This document shows, piece after piece, positions 28,515 to 36,116 of a stretch of DNA of 53,560 nt; positions within the stretch are counted from its first letter, which is position 1; the number at the start of each line of letters is the position of its first letter. A program made the translations under genes and the position numbers. The notes beneath the pieces were generated by a model. It was not told the DNA's origin and ran no database searches. It saw only the letters and a program-made list of their open reading frames with translations. The stretch is from Planctomycetota bacterium (GTDB lineage Bacteria > Planctomycetota > UBA1135): positions 1 through 53,560 of the forward strand of contig JAQBXR010000018.1 in the NCBI GenBank assembly GCA_027623295.1, in the 5' to 3' direction.

Positions 28515-28590
28515 TGGTGAGGGCACCAGGACTTGAACCTGGGACAAATTGGTTAAAAGCCAACTACTCTACCAACTGAGTTATGCCCCC
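28515..28590 (-). tRNA. tRNA-Lys(UUU)
   Basis: A 76-base tRNA including an encoded CCA. The acceptor arm GGGGGCA pairs with TGCCCTC (one G-U), the anticodon loop is CTTTTAA with anticodon UUU, and the T loop GTTCAAG is standard. It lies 35 bp downstream of frr on the same strand with no intrinsic terminator between, so it is probably transcribed as the tail of that operon. Confidence 0.97.
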
Positions 28591-28625
28591 GTTCCGGCAT
28601 GAATGACCATGCTCGGAAAAGAAAA

Positions 28626-29204
28626 TCAGATCTCCAGGATGTCAGTAGACTTTTTGCCTAAGGTCGTTTCGACCGAAGACTCATGCTTTTTGAGGATGTC
28701 CTGAATAGCCGACTTGGCGGATTTTACATCATCCTCAGTCAAAACAACATCCCCTGTCTTATCTTTTTGTGCATGCTCGATTTCGCGGATGGTATCGCGA
28801 CGAACATTACGCAAAGAAACCTTGGTGTCCTCCGCCAAGCTCTTCAGACGAGCCACCATTTTCAGGCGCTGCTCTTCCGAAAGGTGAGGAACGGTCACGC
28901 GTAGAGCACCGCCGTCGATGGCGGGGTTAAGGCCTAGATCTGCAGCTAAAATGGCCTTTTCAATATCTTTCAGACCACCTGGATCGAAAGGCTTGACCAA
29001 TAAGCAGCGTGCGTCCGGAACCGTAATGGAAGCCATTTGGTTCAGGGGAGTGGAGTTACCGTAATAATTCACACGGATATTCTCAATCAGGCCAGCGCTG
29101 GCGCGACCGGTGCGGAATCCACGGATTTCATCGGCAAAATGCTCGACCGTTTTATCCATCCGGTCTTCTGCATCATCAAGGTGTGTTTGGTAGCTAAAGC
29201 TCAT
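28626..29204 (-). CDS. frr: Ribosome recycling factor
   Basis: A 192-residue protein that, with EF-G, splits post-termination ribosomes. The RRF core is plain: FRTGRASAGLIENIRVNYYG near residues 30-49, NQMASITVPDARCLLVKPFD near 55-74, and LTEDDVK near 155 in the helical part. The length is about seven residues over E. coli RRF. It follows pyrH by 2 bp, the classic pyrH-frr arrangement. Confidence 0.97.
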   Translation of the reverse strand: MSFSYQTHLDDAEDRMDKTVEHFADEIRGFRTGRASAGLIENIRVNYYGNSTPLNQMASITVPDARCLLVKPFDPGGLKDIEKAILAADLGLNPAIDGGALRVTVPHLSEEQRLKMVARLKSLAEDTKVSLRNVRRDTIREIEHAQKDKTGDVVLTEDDVKSAKSAIQDILKKHESSVETTLGKKSTDILEI

Positions 29205-29206
29205 GA

Positions 29207-29917
29207 CTAGTTCTTAATCAGGGTACCGATTTTCTCTCCTCTTGCGGCAGCTAACAAGCCGTTTTCAGCATTCATATCGAAAACCACAATCGGCAGGTCA
29301 TGTTCGCGACAAAGGGTAAAGGCTGTTTGGTCCATCACTCGAAGGCGTTGCTTCAAGACTTGCTGGAAAGATACTTCTGGAAGGAGCACGGCATCATCAA
29401 AGGTGTTGGGATCCTTGTCGTACACGCCGTCAACCATAGTGGCCTTCAGCAAGACCGAACAATCCAATTCAATTGCGCGCTGTGCTGCAGCAGTGTCGGT
29501 GGTGAAATAGGGACTGCCTAGACCACCCACCAGAACCACAACACGCCCCTTTTCAAGGTGGCACAAAGCCCGGCGGCGGATGAAAGGCTCACACACCTTG
29601 TGCACATCGATGGCCGACATGACGCGGGTGGGCACTCCATTGCTTTCGAGGGCATCGGACAATGCAAGGCCGTTAATTACGGTTGCAAGCATGCCCATGT
29701 AGTCGCCAGTCGCTCGGTTAATGCCGAGAGACTCCGACTGCTTGCCGCGAAGGATGTTTCCCCCACCAATGACACAGGCCACTTGGACCTTTTCTTCAGT
29801 GAGTTTTCGAAGTTGTGTCGCAAGAGCCTTGACCCGTTCGGTATCAAGCCCCGTTTCACCCTCGCGGGCAAATCCTTCCCCACTGATTTTCAGCAGGATG
29901 CGGCGAGCTTCAACCAC
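29207..29917 (-). CDS. pyrH: UMP kinase
   Basis: A 236-residue bacterial UMP kinase of the amino-acid-kinase fold that makes UDP from UMP. Motifs: ILLKISGEGFAR at the N-terminus (phosphate loop), IGGGNILRG near residue 50, and the ATP-binding GVYDKDPNTFDDA near 163. Family members are hexameric and controlled by GTP and UTP. It lies 5 bp downstream of tsf. Full length. Confidence 0.97.
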   Translation of the reverse strand: MVEARRILLKISGEGFAREGETGLDTERVKALATQLRKLTEEKVQVACVIGGGNILRGKQSESLGINRATGDYMGMLATVINGLALSDALESNGVPTRVMSAIDVHKVCEPFIRRRALCHLEKGRVVVLVGGLGSPYFTTDTAAAQRAIELDCSVLLKATMVDGVYDKDPNTFDDAVLLPEVSFQQVLKQRLRVMDQTAFTLCREHDLPIVVFDMNAENGLLAAARGEKIGTLIKN

Positions 29918-29922
29918 AGGGT

Positions 29923-30528
29923 TTAGGCTCCAAGCTCGAAACGAGCAAACTTCTCAATCCTCATGTTCTCGCCAAGCTTGGCGATGGTGGCCTTCAAGCG
30001 ACCCTCAACGGTCAGCGAAGGATCCTTCACGAACTCCTGCTCAAGCAGTGCACGCTCTTTAATGAACTTCTCGATACGACCATCGACAATCTTGCCTTTG
30101 ATCTCATCTGGCTTGTTCGCCATGTCATCTGAGCCCAACAAAATGCGGCGCTCTTCTTCAATCAACTCAGCCGGAACTTCATCAGCGGAGATACCCACTG
30201 GCGACGGCACGGTTGCGGCAATGTGCATGCAGATATCGGAGCACAGAGCTGCGAAATCTTCGCCGCGCGCAACGAAGTCGGTTTCACATGCGATTTGCAC
30301 CATGACACCCACGCGCTGATTGTGGTGAATGTAAGAGTAAACGCGACCTTCGGAAGTCGAACGGTCAGCCTTCTTGTCGGCAGTCTTGAGTCCCTTCTGA
30401 CGGAGAAGCTCCATGGCTTTCTTCGCGTCGCCACCGGCTTCGGTGAGGGCCTTTTTGCAATCCATCATGCCGGCGCCCGTTTGAGCGCGCAGAGCAAAGA
30501 CAGCTTTTGCGGAAATGGTCGTAGTCAT
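29923..30528 (-). CDS. tsf: Elongation factor Ts, short form
   Basis: A 201-residue guanine-nucleotide exchange factor for EF-Tu. The N-terminal UBA-like helices contain LRAQTGAGMMDCKKAL, followed by the core with YIHHNQRVGVMVQIACETDFVARGEDF. It has only one core half-module, like the short Thermus protein, rather than the ~283-residue E. coli form. Second gene of rpsB-tsf-pyrH-frr. No strong ribosome site upstream. Confidence 0.96.
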   Translation of the reverse strand: MTTTISAKAVFALRAQTGAGMMDCKKALTEAGGDAKKAMELLRQKGLKTADKKADRSTSEGRVYSYIHHNQRVGVMVQIACETDFVARGEDFAALCSDICMHIAATVPSPVGISADEVPAELIEEERRILLGSDDMANKPDEIKGKIVDGRIEKFIKERALLEQEFVKDPSLTVEGRLKATIAKLGENMRIEKFARFELGA

Positions 30529-30591
30529 CGTTAAGGATGGTTATGCGGCTCGGCACCGCGGTTGTGCGGTCAACACCGCAGGAGATTGAAA

Positions 30592-30613
30592 GCCCCGAAC
30601 CGAAGTCCGGGGC
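30592..30613 (-). terminator. rpsB-tsf intergenic hairpin with UUCG loop
   Basis: On the minus strand GCCCCGGAC-TTCG-GTTCGGGGC folds as a 9-bp stem (one G-U) with the very stable UUCG tetraloop, followed by only three T. Placed between rpsB and tsf it may be a partial terminator or RNA-stability element setting the S2 to EF-Ts ratio. Confidence 0.6.
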
Positions 30614-30622
30614 GAAAAGAGA

Positions 30623-31609
30623 CTACTCCGACTTCTCAGGAGTCACTTCGGTTGCAGCCGGAGCTGCTTCCACAGGAGTCTCGGCTTTAGGTGCTTGTTC
30701 AGGGGCCTTATCCGGCTCGAATGCCTGGATTTCGACCTGACGGTTCACACCGCCCTCCATCTTCTGGCGTGGCTTGCTAGGAGCTGGCTGGCTTGCACCA
30801 TCCCCAGATTGCGGACGGCTTGGGCGACGTGGGCCACCCTGGCGTGGACGCGGTACCGGAGCACCACCAGCCTTGACCTTCAGCGTTTCAGGGGCGCGCT
30901 GAGGATCAGCAACACCACGCTCTTTGCGTAGTTCTTTGCCAGCCTTCACGCCTTCAATCAGGTGCTCCAGAATCAGACCGACGGAGCGGATGGCATCGTC
31001 GTTGCCTGGAATGATGAGGTCACAAACATCTGGATCGCAGTCGGTATCGACCAAGCCAATCACGGGAATGCCCATGCGCTGTGCTTCGCGGATTGCGTTG
31101 CGCTCGGTCTTCGGGTCAATCACGACCATAGCACCAGGCAAACGGAACATGTCCCGGATACCGTGCAGGTTGCGATAAACCTTGCGCTTTTCGCGTATAA
31201 AGCGAGCGCCTTCTTTCTTGGTCAGGTTCTCAAGATGTCCTTCAGACTCCTTTTTCTCCATCTCCTCCAAGAAAGCAATGCGGCTACCAATGACTTCGTA
31301 GTTGGTGAGCGTTCCACCAATCCAACGATCTTCCACGTAAGGCATGCCGGCTCCGCTGTGAACCTTGGCAATCTCCCCACGGAGCTGTTGCTTGGTTCCA
31401 ACGAAAAGCACATCTAAACCAGATGCGACGATTTCCTTTAGGAAGTGCTTGGCGCGCAGAATGCCACGAATGGTGTGGCGCAAGTCAATGATGTGAATCT
31501 GGTTGCGAGCCTCGAGGATGTATGGTTCCATCTTCGGGTTCCAACGACCCACGCGACAGCCGATGTGTGCACCGGCGTCGATAAGCGATTGTACGTTTAA
31601 GTCAGACAT
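30623..31609 (-). CDS. rpsB: 30S ribosomal protein S2 with long C-terminal tail
   Basis: S2 of the small subunit. Residues 1-225 are a standard S2 (LIDAGAHIGCRVGRWNPKMEPYI-type start, GTKQQLR, RWIGGTLTNY, IPVIGLVDTDCDPD). About 100 further residues follow: first Pro/Arg/Gly-rich and basic, then acidic and Ala/Pro-rich (ending EVTPEKSE). Typical S2 is 240-260 residues, so the tail is an unusual addition, probably disordered. An AGGA ribosome site precedes the ATG. First gene of rpsB-tsf-pyrH-frr. Confidence 0.97.
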   Translation of the reverse strand: MSDLNVQSLIDAGAHIGCRVGRWNPKMEPYILEARNQIHIIDLRHTIRGILRAKHFLKEIVASGLDVLFVGTKQQLRGEIAKVHSGAGMPYVEDRWIGGTLTNYEVIGSRIAFLEEMEKKESEGHLENLTKKEGARFIREKRKVYRNLHGIRDMFRLPGAMVVIDPKTERNAIREAQRMGIPVIGLVDTDCDPDVCDLIIPGNDDAIRSVGLILEHLIEGVKAGKELRKERGVADPQRAPETLKVKAGGAPVPRPRQGGPRRPSRPQSGDGASQPAPSKPRQKMEGGVNRQVEIQAFEPDKAPEQAPKAETPVEAAPAATEVTPEKSE

Positions 31610-31683
31610 GATTTTTCCTGGTTAAGAGTAGGTTTTTGGGGCAAAAATGACCTTGTAGCAGGCCGTCCCGTGATGTCTTATTT

Positions 31684-31711
31684 CATTCCTCGCACAGAGT
31701 GCTCGAGAATG
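31684..31711 (-). promoter_or_regulatory. rpsB 5' leader hairpin (S2 autoregulation candidate)
   Basis: At the 5' end of the predicted ~104-base rpsB leader, CATT-CTCG-(AG)-CAC-TCT-GTG-CGAG-(G)-AATG folds into an 11-bp bulged stem. A bulged hairpin at this place fits the known feedback control of rpsB by S2 in other bacteria; equivalence is inference. Confidence 0.45.
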
Positions 31712-31719
31712 AGCTGGAT

Positions 31720-31747
31720 ATTGTATCCCTTTGCTCAAGCAGGTCAA
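31720..31747 (-). promoter_or_regulatory. Sigma-70-type promoter for rpsB
   Basis: On the minus strand TTGACC, a 16-bp spacer and TACAAT: each hexamer matches 5 of 6 consensus bases. The predicted start near 31713 leaves a leader of about 104 bases before the rpsB ATG. Confidence 0.75.
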
Positions 31748-31798
31748 TCTGAGACTGATTAATCGCCACGATTACCAAAAGCAAACTCCTAGATGTGG

Positions 31799-31814
31799 TA
31801 TTCTAGTACAGGAG
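31799..31814 (+). promoter_or_regulatory. -10 box and ribosome site of the GGDEF gene
   Basis: TATTCT (31799-31804) is followed by AGGAG (31810-31814), 9 bases before GTG at 31824. The ribosome site decides for this start over the upstream in-frame TTG at 31731, which would lie inside the rpsB promoter. Confidence 0.5.
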
Positions 31815-31823
31815 TCGCCCAAC

Positions 31824-32858
31824 GTGTTTCCATTTTCTTCAACCTCCAATCCTGAGAATAAGGTCCTCGCGGTTTTAAACCACCGTGGAGATCCGTTGGA
31901 CGCGCTGGTCGCTTATTTCCAGGAGCGTGGCTGGGAAGTCCGTACCTCCCAAAATTTGGGGGAATCCAAGGAGCTTCTGCGGGGTCAGCTGGATTTGGCT
32001 CTTATTTACCCCCTGACTTTGCTCCGCGACGGGGTCGAATGGCAGACGATGACCCGCCATTTGTCTCCTAATCGCGAAATCCCCTGGCTGATTGTGCCCT
32101 GGGAAGACGCAAATCCGAATGCGGTCTCCAAGCTGCTCACCGGCCGCTCTTCACTTGCCGACTGGATGTTAATAGATGCTGATTTACAAGAAGCCGAAGT
32201 GCGCATGCAAAACTTAGTACGCATGCATGATTTACTTTCTGCAAGTCGAGAGCGTAATCAACACTTGGAAGGACAGTTAGTCACCGATCACAAAACTGGC
32301 TTGTTCAATGATCGCCATTTCCGCACTCGTTTGCGCGAAGAATTTGAACGCGCACAACGCCATGGTGCCCCAGTGACTTTGGTGTTGCTTGATTTGGATG
32401 ATTTCAAAACCTTGAATGATTCCCACTCCTACGAGTTTGGGGATGCAGCTTTACGCGCCGTCGGCGAAACGATTCGTCATTGTGTCCGGTCGATTGATAT
32501 ACCTGCGCGCATTGGCGGCGATGAATTCGCAATCATCTTGCCAGCCACGACCATGCCGGAAACTATTGCGGTCTCCAAACGTATCCTGCAAGTGTTATCA
32601 GTCTCTCCCATCGGTGATGACCACCTAAAAGAAGTCCTCCACGCATCGATTGGAATTGCTAGTTTCGATGGCCGCAGCGCACGGGACTCCAGGCATTTAT
32701 TTTTGCAAACCAACGAGGCGCTGAAGGCTGCAAAAGCGGCCGGTAAGAACGACATCTTCTTCTATGACAACAACTCCCGGACTGCAGCCGGTGCAGATAC
32801 AAAAGCAGTCCCTCCTTCTGCACGACGCCATAAGCGCGAAGATAGTTCTGGGGCGTAA
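31824..32858 (+). CDS. GGDEF diguanylate cyclase with degenerate receiver-like domain
   Basis: A 344-residue protein. Residues 10-135 look like a receiver fold (KVLAVLNHRGDPLDALVAYF, LDLALIYPL) but the phospho-acceptor Asp is absent, so it is likely a pseudo-receiver. A short coiled linker (SASRERNQHLEGQLV) leads to a GGDEF domain with intact active site IGGDEFAI and an upstream RSID that fits the RxxD product-inhibition site five residues before GGDEF. It should make cyclic di-GMP. The C-terminus is a polar tail. Convergent with the NPCBM gene, 3 bp apart. Confidence 0.9.
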   Translation: MFPFSSTSNPENKVLAVLNHRGDPLDALVAYFQERGWEVRTSQNLGESKELLRGQLDLALIYPLTLLRDGVEWQTMTRHLSPNREIPWLIVPWEDANPNAVSKLLTGRSSLADWMLIDADLQEAEVRMQNLVRMHDLLSASRERNQHLEGQLVTDHKTGLFNDRHFRTRLREEFERAQRHGAPVTLVLLDLDDFKTLNDSHSYEFGDAALRAVGETIRHCVRSIDIPARIGGDEFAIILPATTMPETIAVSKRILQVLSVSPIGDDHLKEVLHASIGIASFDGRSARDSRHLFLQTNEALKAAKAAGKNDIFFYDNNSRTAAGADTKAVPPSARRHKREDSSGA

Positions 32859-32861
32859 AAC

Positions 32862-33998
32862 CTATTTTTCAGGCTTCCATACGATGTCGCACCAATCCGC
32901 GTGACCACCAAAGGGAAGCACCCCAGAGGGACTCGCGATAAGTTGAATTTCGCCTGCCCTAGGAATCCGCACCAGCACGGTTTGCACTTCCTCACCGACA
33001 TGTTTTGGAGCACTTGTAATGAGTATTTCTCCATCCAGTAAAACCTGAAAAACGACGGCTTGGGGGCTACGAAAATGTTCCACTTCTTGATCCACTCCAA
33101 CGTTTAGCAGCAAGGTGCCGGCAGTGCTTGCCGTCTTCGTCAAGACAGTACGCGCCTGGACCCCAATACCTTGCGCAAACACCTGGTTTTCATGCAAACG
33201 CAAAGGACGGCCTTCGACGGACTTCCCAACCCGTGGAGTCCAATCCAGAGCCTCTGCTTGTGGCATTTCTTGCACTTTCCAATTTTGCAAGGCCCACTCC
33301 TCCACGCCACTGCGCTGCCGAATGCGCCGCACGGATGCAAAGGGCAGATCCCACGGCGTGCCCCACGGCAACTCAAGGTGCAACACCTTCTCCTCGGCAT
33401 GGAGAATCCTCGCCGACAACACACCGCCATTGACAAGCTGTATCCAAACCGCTTGCTTTTGTTGTGGCACAGACTCCGGCAACAGCGCAAGGCCATCCAC
33501 TTGCTCCCATTCCACAAAAAGCTCCTTCACCGAAGTCTCAAAAGTTATGCCCTGAGGAGTCCATTCAAGCAAATAACCGCGGAGACGATCAAGCCCGCCA
33601 CTGGAAGTCCGCGCCCAAAGTTGGTCGCGGTCTTCTTCCACCTGCGGCAAACGCTCACGCCCAAAGGCCTCCAACCAAAGAGTGTCTATTTCGAGAGCTT
33701 TGACCCCGGGCAAACCGGCCATCATCCAAGTGGGCTTCTCCGCCCCGATTACCGGCTGCCCCGGAAGCCAGGCGCCATCGGACAACGCCAAGGTCCACCC
33801 CTCTACCTCTCCGGAGGCATTGGGGAAATCGACCGACCACCAGGAATCGACCGCAACTTTGGAATCGACAAGAGGATGACCGTCTTGCCAACCGAGAAGC
33901 GCTGCCTGAACCGGACCGGCATCGGTGATGATGCGGACCTCGGGACCAGCCTGCGGATTCTGGCAGGTAAGGAGGAGGGTGATGAAGAGAAGAATCAT
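32862..33998 (-). CDS. NPCBM/NEW2-domain lipoprotein
   Basis: A 378-residue protein beginning MILLFITLLLTC, a lipoprotein signal with Cys at 12. The open frame extends upstream to 34400 but that part is antisense to groEL1 and is rejected. The last ~130 residues match the NPCBM fold: RPLRLHENQVFAQGIGVQA, then LLLNVGVDQEVEHF, VVFQVLLDGE and a terminal HADWCDIVW, the usual order for this carbohydrate-binding-type module. The middle part (TLWLEAFGRERLP...) is beta-rich and unassigned. Planctomycetota carry many such secreted proteins. Divergent from groEL1. Confidence 0.8.
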   Translation of the reverse strand: MILLFITLLLTCQNPQAGPEVRIITDAGPVQAALLGWQDGHPLVDSKVAVDSWWSVDFPNASGEVEGWTLALSDGAWLPGQPVIGAEKPTWMMAGLPGVKALEIDTLWLEAFGRERLPQVEEDRDQLWARTSSGGLDRLRGYLLEWTPQGITFETSVKELFVEWEQVDGLALLPESVPQQKQAVWIQLVNGGVLSARILHAEEKVLHLELPWGTPWDLPFASVRRIRQRSGVEEWALQNWKVQEMPQAEALDWTPRVGKSVEGRPLRLHENQVFAQGIGVQARTVLTKTASTAGTLLLNVGVDQEVEHFRSPQAVVFQVLLDGEILITSAPKHVGEEVQTVLVRIPRAGEIQLIASPSGVLPFGGHADWCDIVWKPEK

Positions 33999-34049
33999 GC
34001 CAAATAGGCAGGTAAGCGAGGATTCGGGGGCGGATTCCAGCCCGAAGGT

Positions 34050-34065
34050 TGGCACTAGAGTTGCT
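34050..34065 (+). promoter_or_regulatory. Sigma-54-type promoter upstream of groEL1
   Basis: TGGCAC-N5-TTGCT places GG at 34051-34052 and GC at 34063-34064, exactly the -24/-12 spacing of RpoN promoters. Predicted start near 34076, leaving a leader of about 50 bases. No CIRCE element (TTAGCACTC inverted repeat) and no sigma-32 pattern is visible. Confidence 0.5.
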
Positions 34066-34125
34066 GTAATAGGGGCCCGCGTCAAGCGGCTCCTTTCCAA
34101 AACCCCGAATGAACCCGGGAAAAAC

Positions 34126-35754
34126 ATGCAGAAGCAACTGACTTTCCACGGTGAAGCCCGTGAAGCCATCCTCAGCGGCGTTGAGAAACTAGCGAAAGCT
34201 GTAGTCTCTACCCTCGGTCCTAAGGGCCGTTGCGCCGTCCTCGACAAATCTTGGGGTGGTCCGACCATCACCAAAGACGGCGTCACCGTCGCCCGCGACA
34301 TTGATTTGCTGGATAAGTCCGAAAACCTCGGCGCCCAGCTGGTCAAGCAGGCTGCGACAAAAACCAATGACCGCGCTGGCGATGGCACCACTACGGCCAC
34401 CCTGCTCGCTTGGAGTCTTTACCGCGAGGCGCTGCGTCACCTTTCTGTAGGTGCCAACCCAGCAGCTCTGATTCGTGGCATGCAGATCGGTTCCCTGCAT
34501 GTGAAGAAGCAGCTGGAGAAATCCGCCAAGCCCGTCAAAGACAACGCTGCCATTCTGGACGTCGCCACGATTGCCTCCAACAACGACGCTGTAATTGGCA
34601 ATATCCTGGCAAAGGCGTTTAAAGAAGTAGGCAACGATGGCGTCATCACCATTGAAGAAGGCAAAAGCCTCGACACGGAAGTCAAAGTGGTTAAAGGTAT
34701 GCAGTTCGATCGCGGTTTCTTATCGCCGAACTTTGCCACCAACCCCGAAACGCTGGAATGCGTTTACGATCGCCCGCTGATTCTGATTCACGAGGAGAAA
34801 ATCTCCACCATTCAGAGTTTGCTGCCGGCACTTGAAAAAGCCAAGGAAGCCGGCAAGGCATTGGTCATCATCGCCGAAAGCATTGAAGGGGAAGCACTGG
34901 CTACATTGGTAGTCAACAAGATGCGCGGCATTTTGGAAGTTGTAGCTATCAAAGCTCCTGGTTACGGCGACCGTCGCAAGGAAATGCTGCGTGACATCGC
35001 AGTGTTGACCGGTGCAAACGCCATCATGGCGGACGACCCGATCGACCTCGAAAACATCGAGTTGAGTGATTTAGGTACTGCACAAAGCGTACGTATTGAC
35101 TCCAACAACACCACCATCGTCAAAGGCGCTGGCAAAGCGAAAGATGTCGCGACCCGTGCCGACCAGATTCGTAGTCAAATCGAATCCACGACCTCCGATT
35201 ACGATCGGGAGAAGCTGGAAGAGCGTTTAGCCAAGTTGGTCGGTGGCATTGCCCAAGTGCAAGTCGGCGGCGCGACTGAAGCAGAAGTTAAGGAGCGCAA
35301 GCACCGTTACGAAGACGCCAAGCACGCCACCATGGCTGCGATTGAATCCGGAATTCTTGCTGGAGGCGGCGTTGCTTTGTTGCGCGCAGCTGCAACCTTG
35401 AAGAAAGCCAAGCTTAACCTCGTAGGTGAAGAAATTACCGGCGTCGAAATCTTGGCAAGCGCTTTGGAACAACCAGTTCGCACCATTGCGAGCAACGCTG
35501 GGCTCGATGGCGCTGTGATTGCTCGCCAGATTTTGCGCGAAAAAGATGCTGGTTATGGCTTCAACGCTCTCACCGAGGTGTACGGCGACATGTTCGCCAT
35601 GGGCATCGTTGACCCAACCAAGGTCACGCTGACTGCTTTAGAGAACGCGGTTTCGGTCGCGGCGACCCTCATGACTACTGAATGCCTCATCGTCGAGGCT
35701 AAAACCAAGGACAACGATGAAGCTGCCGCCATGGAGGGCGGCCACGCCCACTAA
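34126..35754 (+). CDS. groEL: Chaperonin GroEL, first copy
   Basis: A 542-residue 60-kDa chaperonin subunit. Motifs: [26 protein letters not shown] (ATP site) and GILAGGGVALL. The C-terminus is DNDEAAAMEGGHAH, ending with His-Ala-His instead of the usual GGM repeats. The ATG at 34126 was chosen by family start (MQKQLTFHGEAREAIL); the frame extends to 33925 without similarity. First gene of groEL1-groES-groEL2-dnaJ-grpE, under the sigma-54-like element. It is clearly divergent from the second copy, so the two rings may serve different clients. Confidence 0.96.
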   Translation: MQKQLTFHGEAREAILSGVEKLAKAVVSTLGPKGRCAVLDKSWGGPTITKDGVTVARDIDLLDKSENLGAQLVKQAATKTNDRAGDGTTTATLLAWSLYREALRHLSVGANPAALIRGMQIGSLHVKKQLEKSAKPVKDNAAILDVATIASNNDAVIGNILAKAFKEVGNDGVITIEEGKSLDTEVKVVKGMQFDRGFLSPNFATNPETLECVYDRPLILIHEEKISTIQSLLPALEKAKEAGKALVIIAESIEGEALATLVVNKMRGILEVVAIKAPGYGDRRKEMLRDIAVLTGANAIMADDPIDLENIELSDLGTAQSVRIDSNNTTIVKGAGKAKDVATRADQIRSQIESTTSDYDREKLEERLAKLVGGIAQVQVGGATEAEVKERKHRYEDAKHATMAAIESGILAGGGVALLRAAATLKKAKLNLVGEEITGVEILASALEQPVRTIASNAGLDGAVIARQILREKDAGYGFNALTEVYGDMFAMGIVDPTKVTLTALENAVSVAATLMTTECLIVEAKTKDNDEAAAMEGGHAH

Positions 35755-35768
35755 GGGAAAATAGAATT

Positions 35769-36086
35769 ATGGCAAAGACCGCAAAAAAGAAGATCGCATT
35801 CACCCCCATCGAAGATCGGGTATTGGTGCGACCAAACAAAGCTGAAACCATGAGTGCCTCTGGCATTGTGCTTCCCGATTCCGCTCAAGAAGCTCCTCTA
35901 CGTGGCGATGTCGTCGCGGTTGGCGCTGGCCGCTTAAGTAAAGATGGCAAGAAGCGTTTGGAACTCCCTGTGGCCATCGGCGATGTCGTCGTTTACGGCA
36001 AGTACTCCGGTAACGAGATTGAGTTCGAAGGGCAGGATTACAAGATTCTGCGTGCCGACGAAATCCTCGCCAAGATTGAAGGCTAG
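35769..36086 (+). CDS. groES: Co-chaperonin GroES
   Basis: A 105-residue lid protein for GroEL. After a short basic leader (MAKTAKKKIAF), the family core follows: PIEDRVLVRPNKAE, the mobile loop TMSASGIVLPDSAQE near 28-42, and DVVVYGKYSGNEIEFEGQDYKIL. It sits 14 bp after groEL1 and 30 bp before groEL2, so one co-chaperonin is placed between two chaperonins. AAGGGA upstream serves as the ribosome site. Confidence 0.97.
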   Translation: MAKTAKKKIAFTPIEDRVLVRPNKAETMSASGIVLPDSAQEAPLRGDVVAVGAGRLSKDGKKRLELPVAIGDVVVYGKYSGNEIEFEGQDYKILRADEILAKIEG

Positions 36087-36116
36087 TCCTGAACATTTAA
36101 AGCAAAGGTAAATAAC

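Noticed and set aside
33925..34125. 67-codon N-terminal extension of GroEL1
   Set aside because: No GroEL has it; the family start is the ATG at 34126.
34000..34125. CIRCE/HrcA operator or sigma-32 promoter before groEL1
   Set aside because: The best partial match (TTGGCACTA) has no inverted partner at 9 bp, and no CTTGAA/CCCCAT pair is present.
33999..34400. 134-codon N-terminal extension of the NPCBM lipoprotein
   Set aside because: It is antisense to groEL1 and would place the lipoprotein signal in mid-protein.
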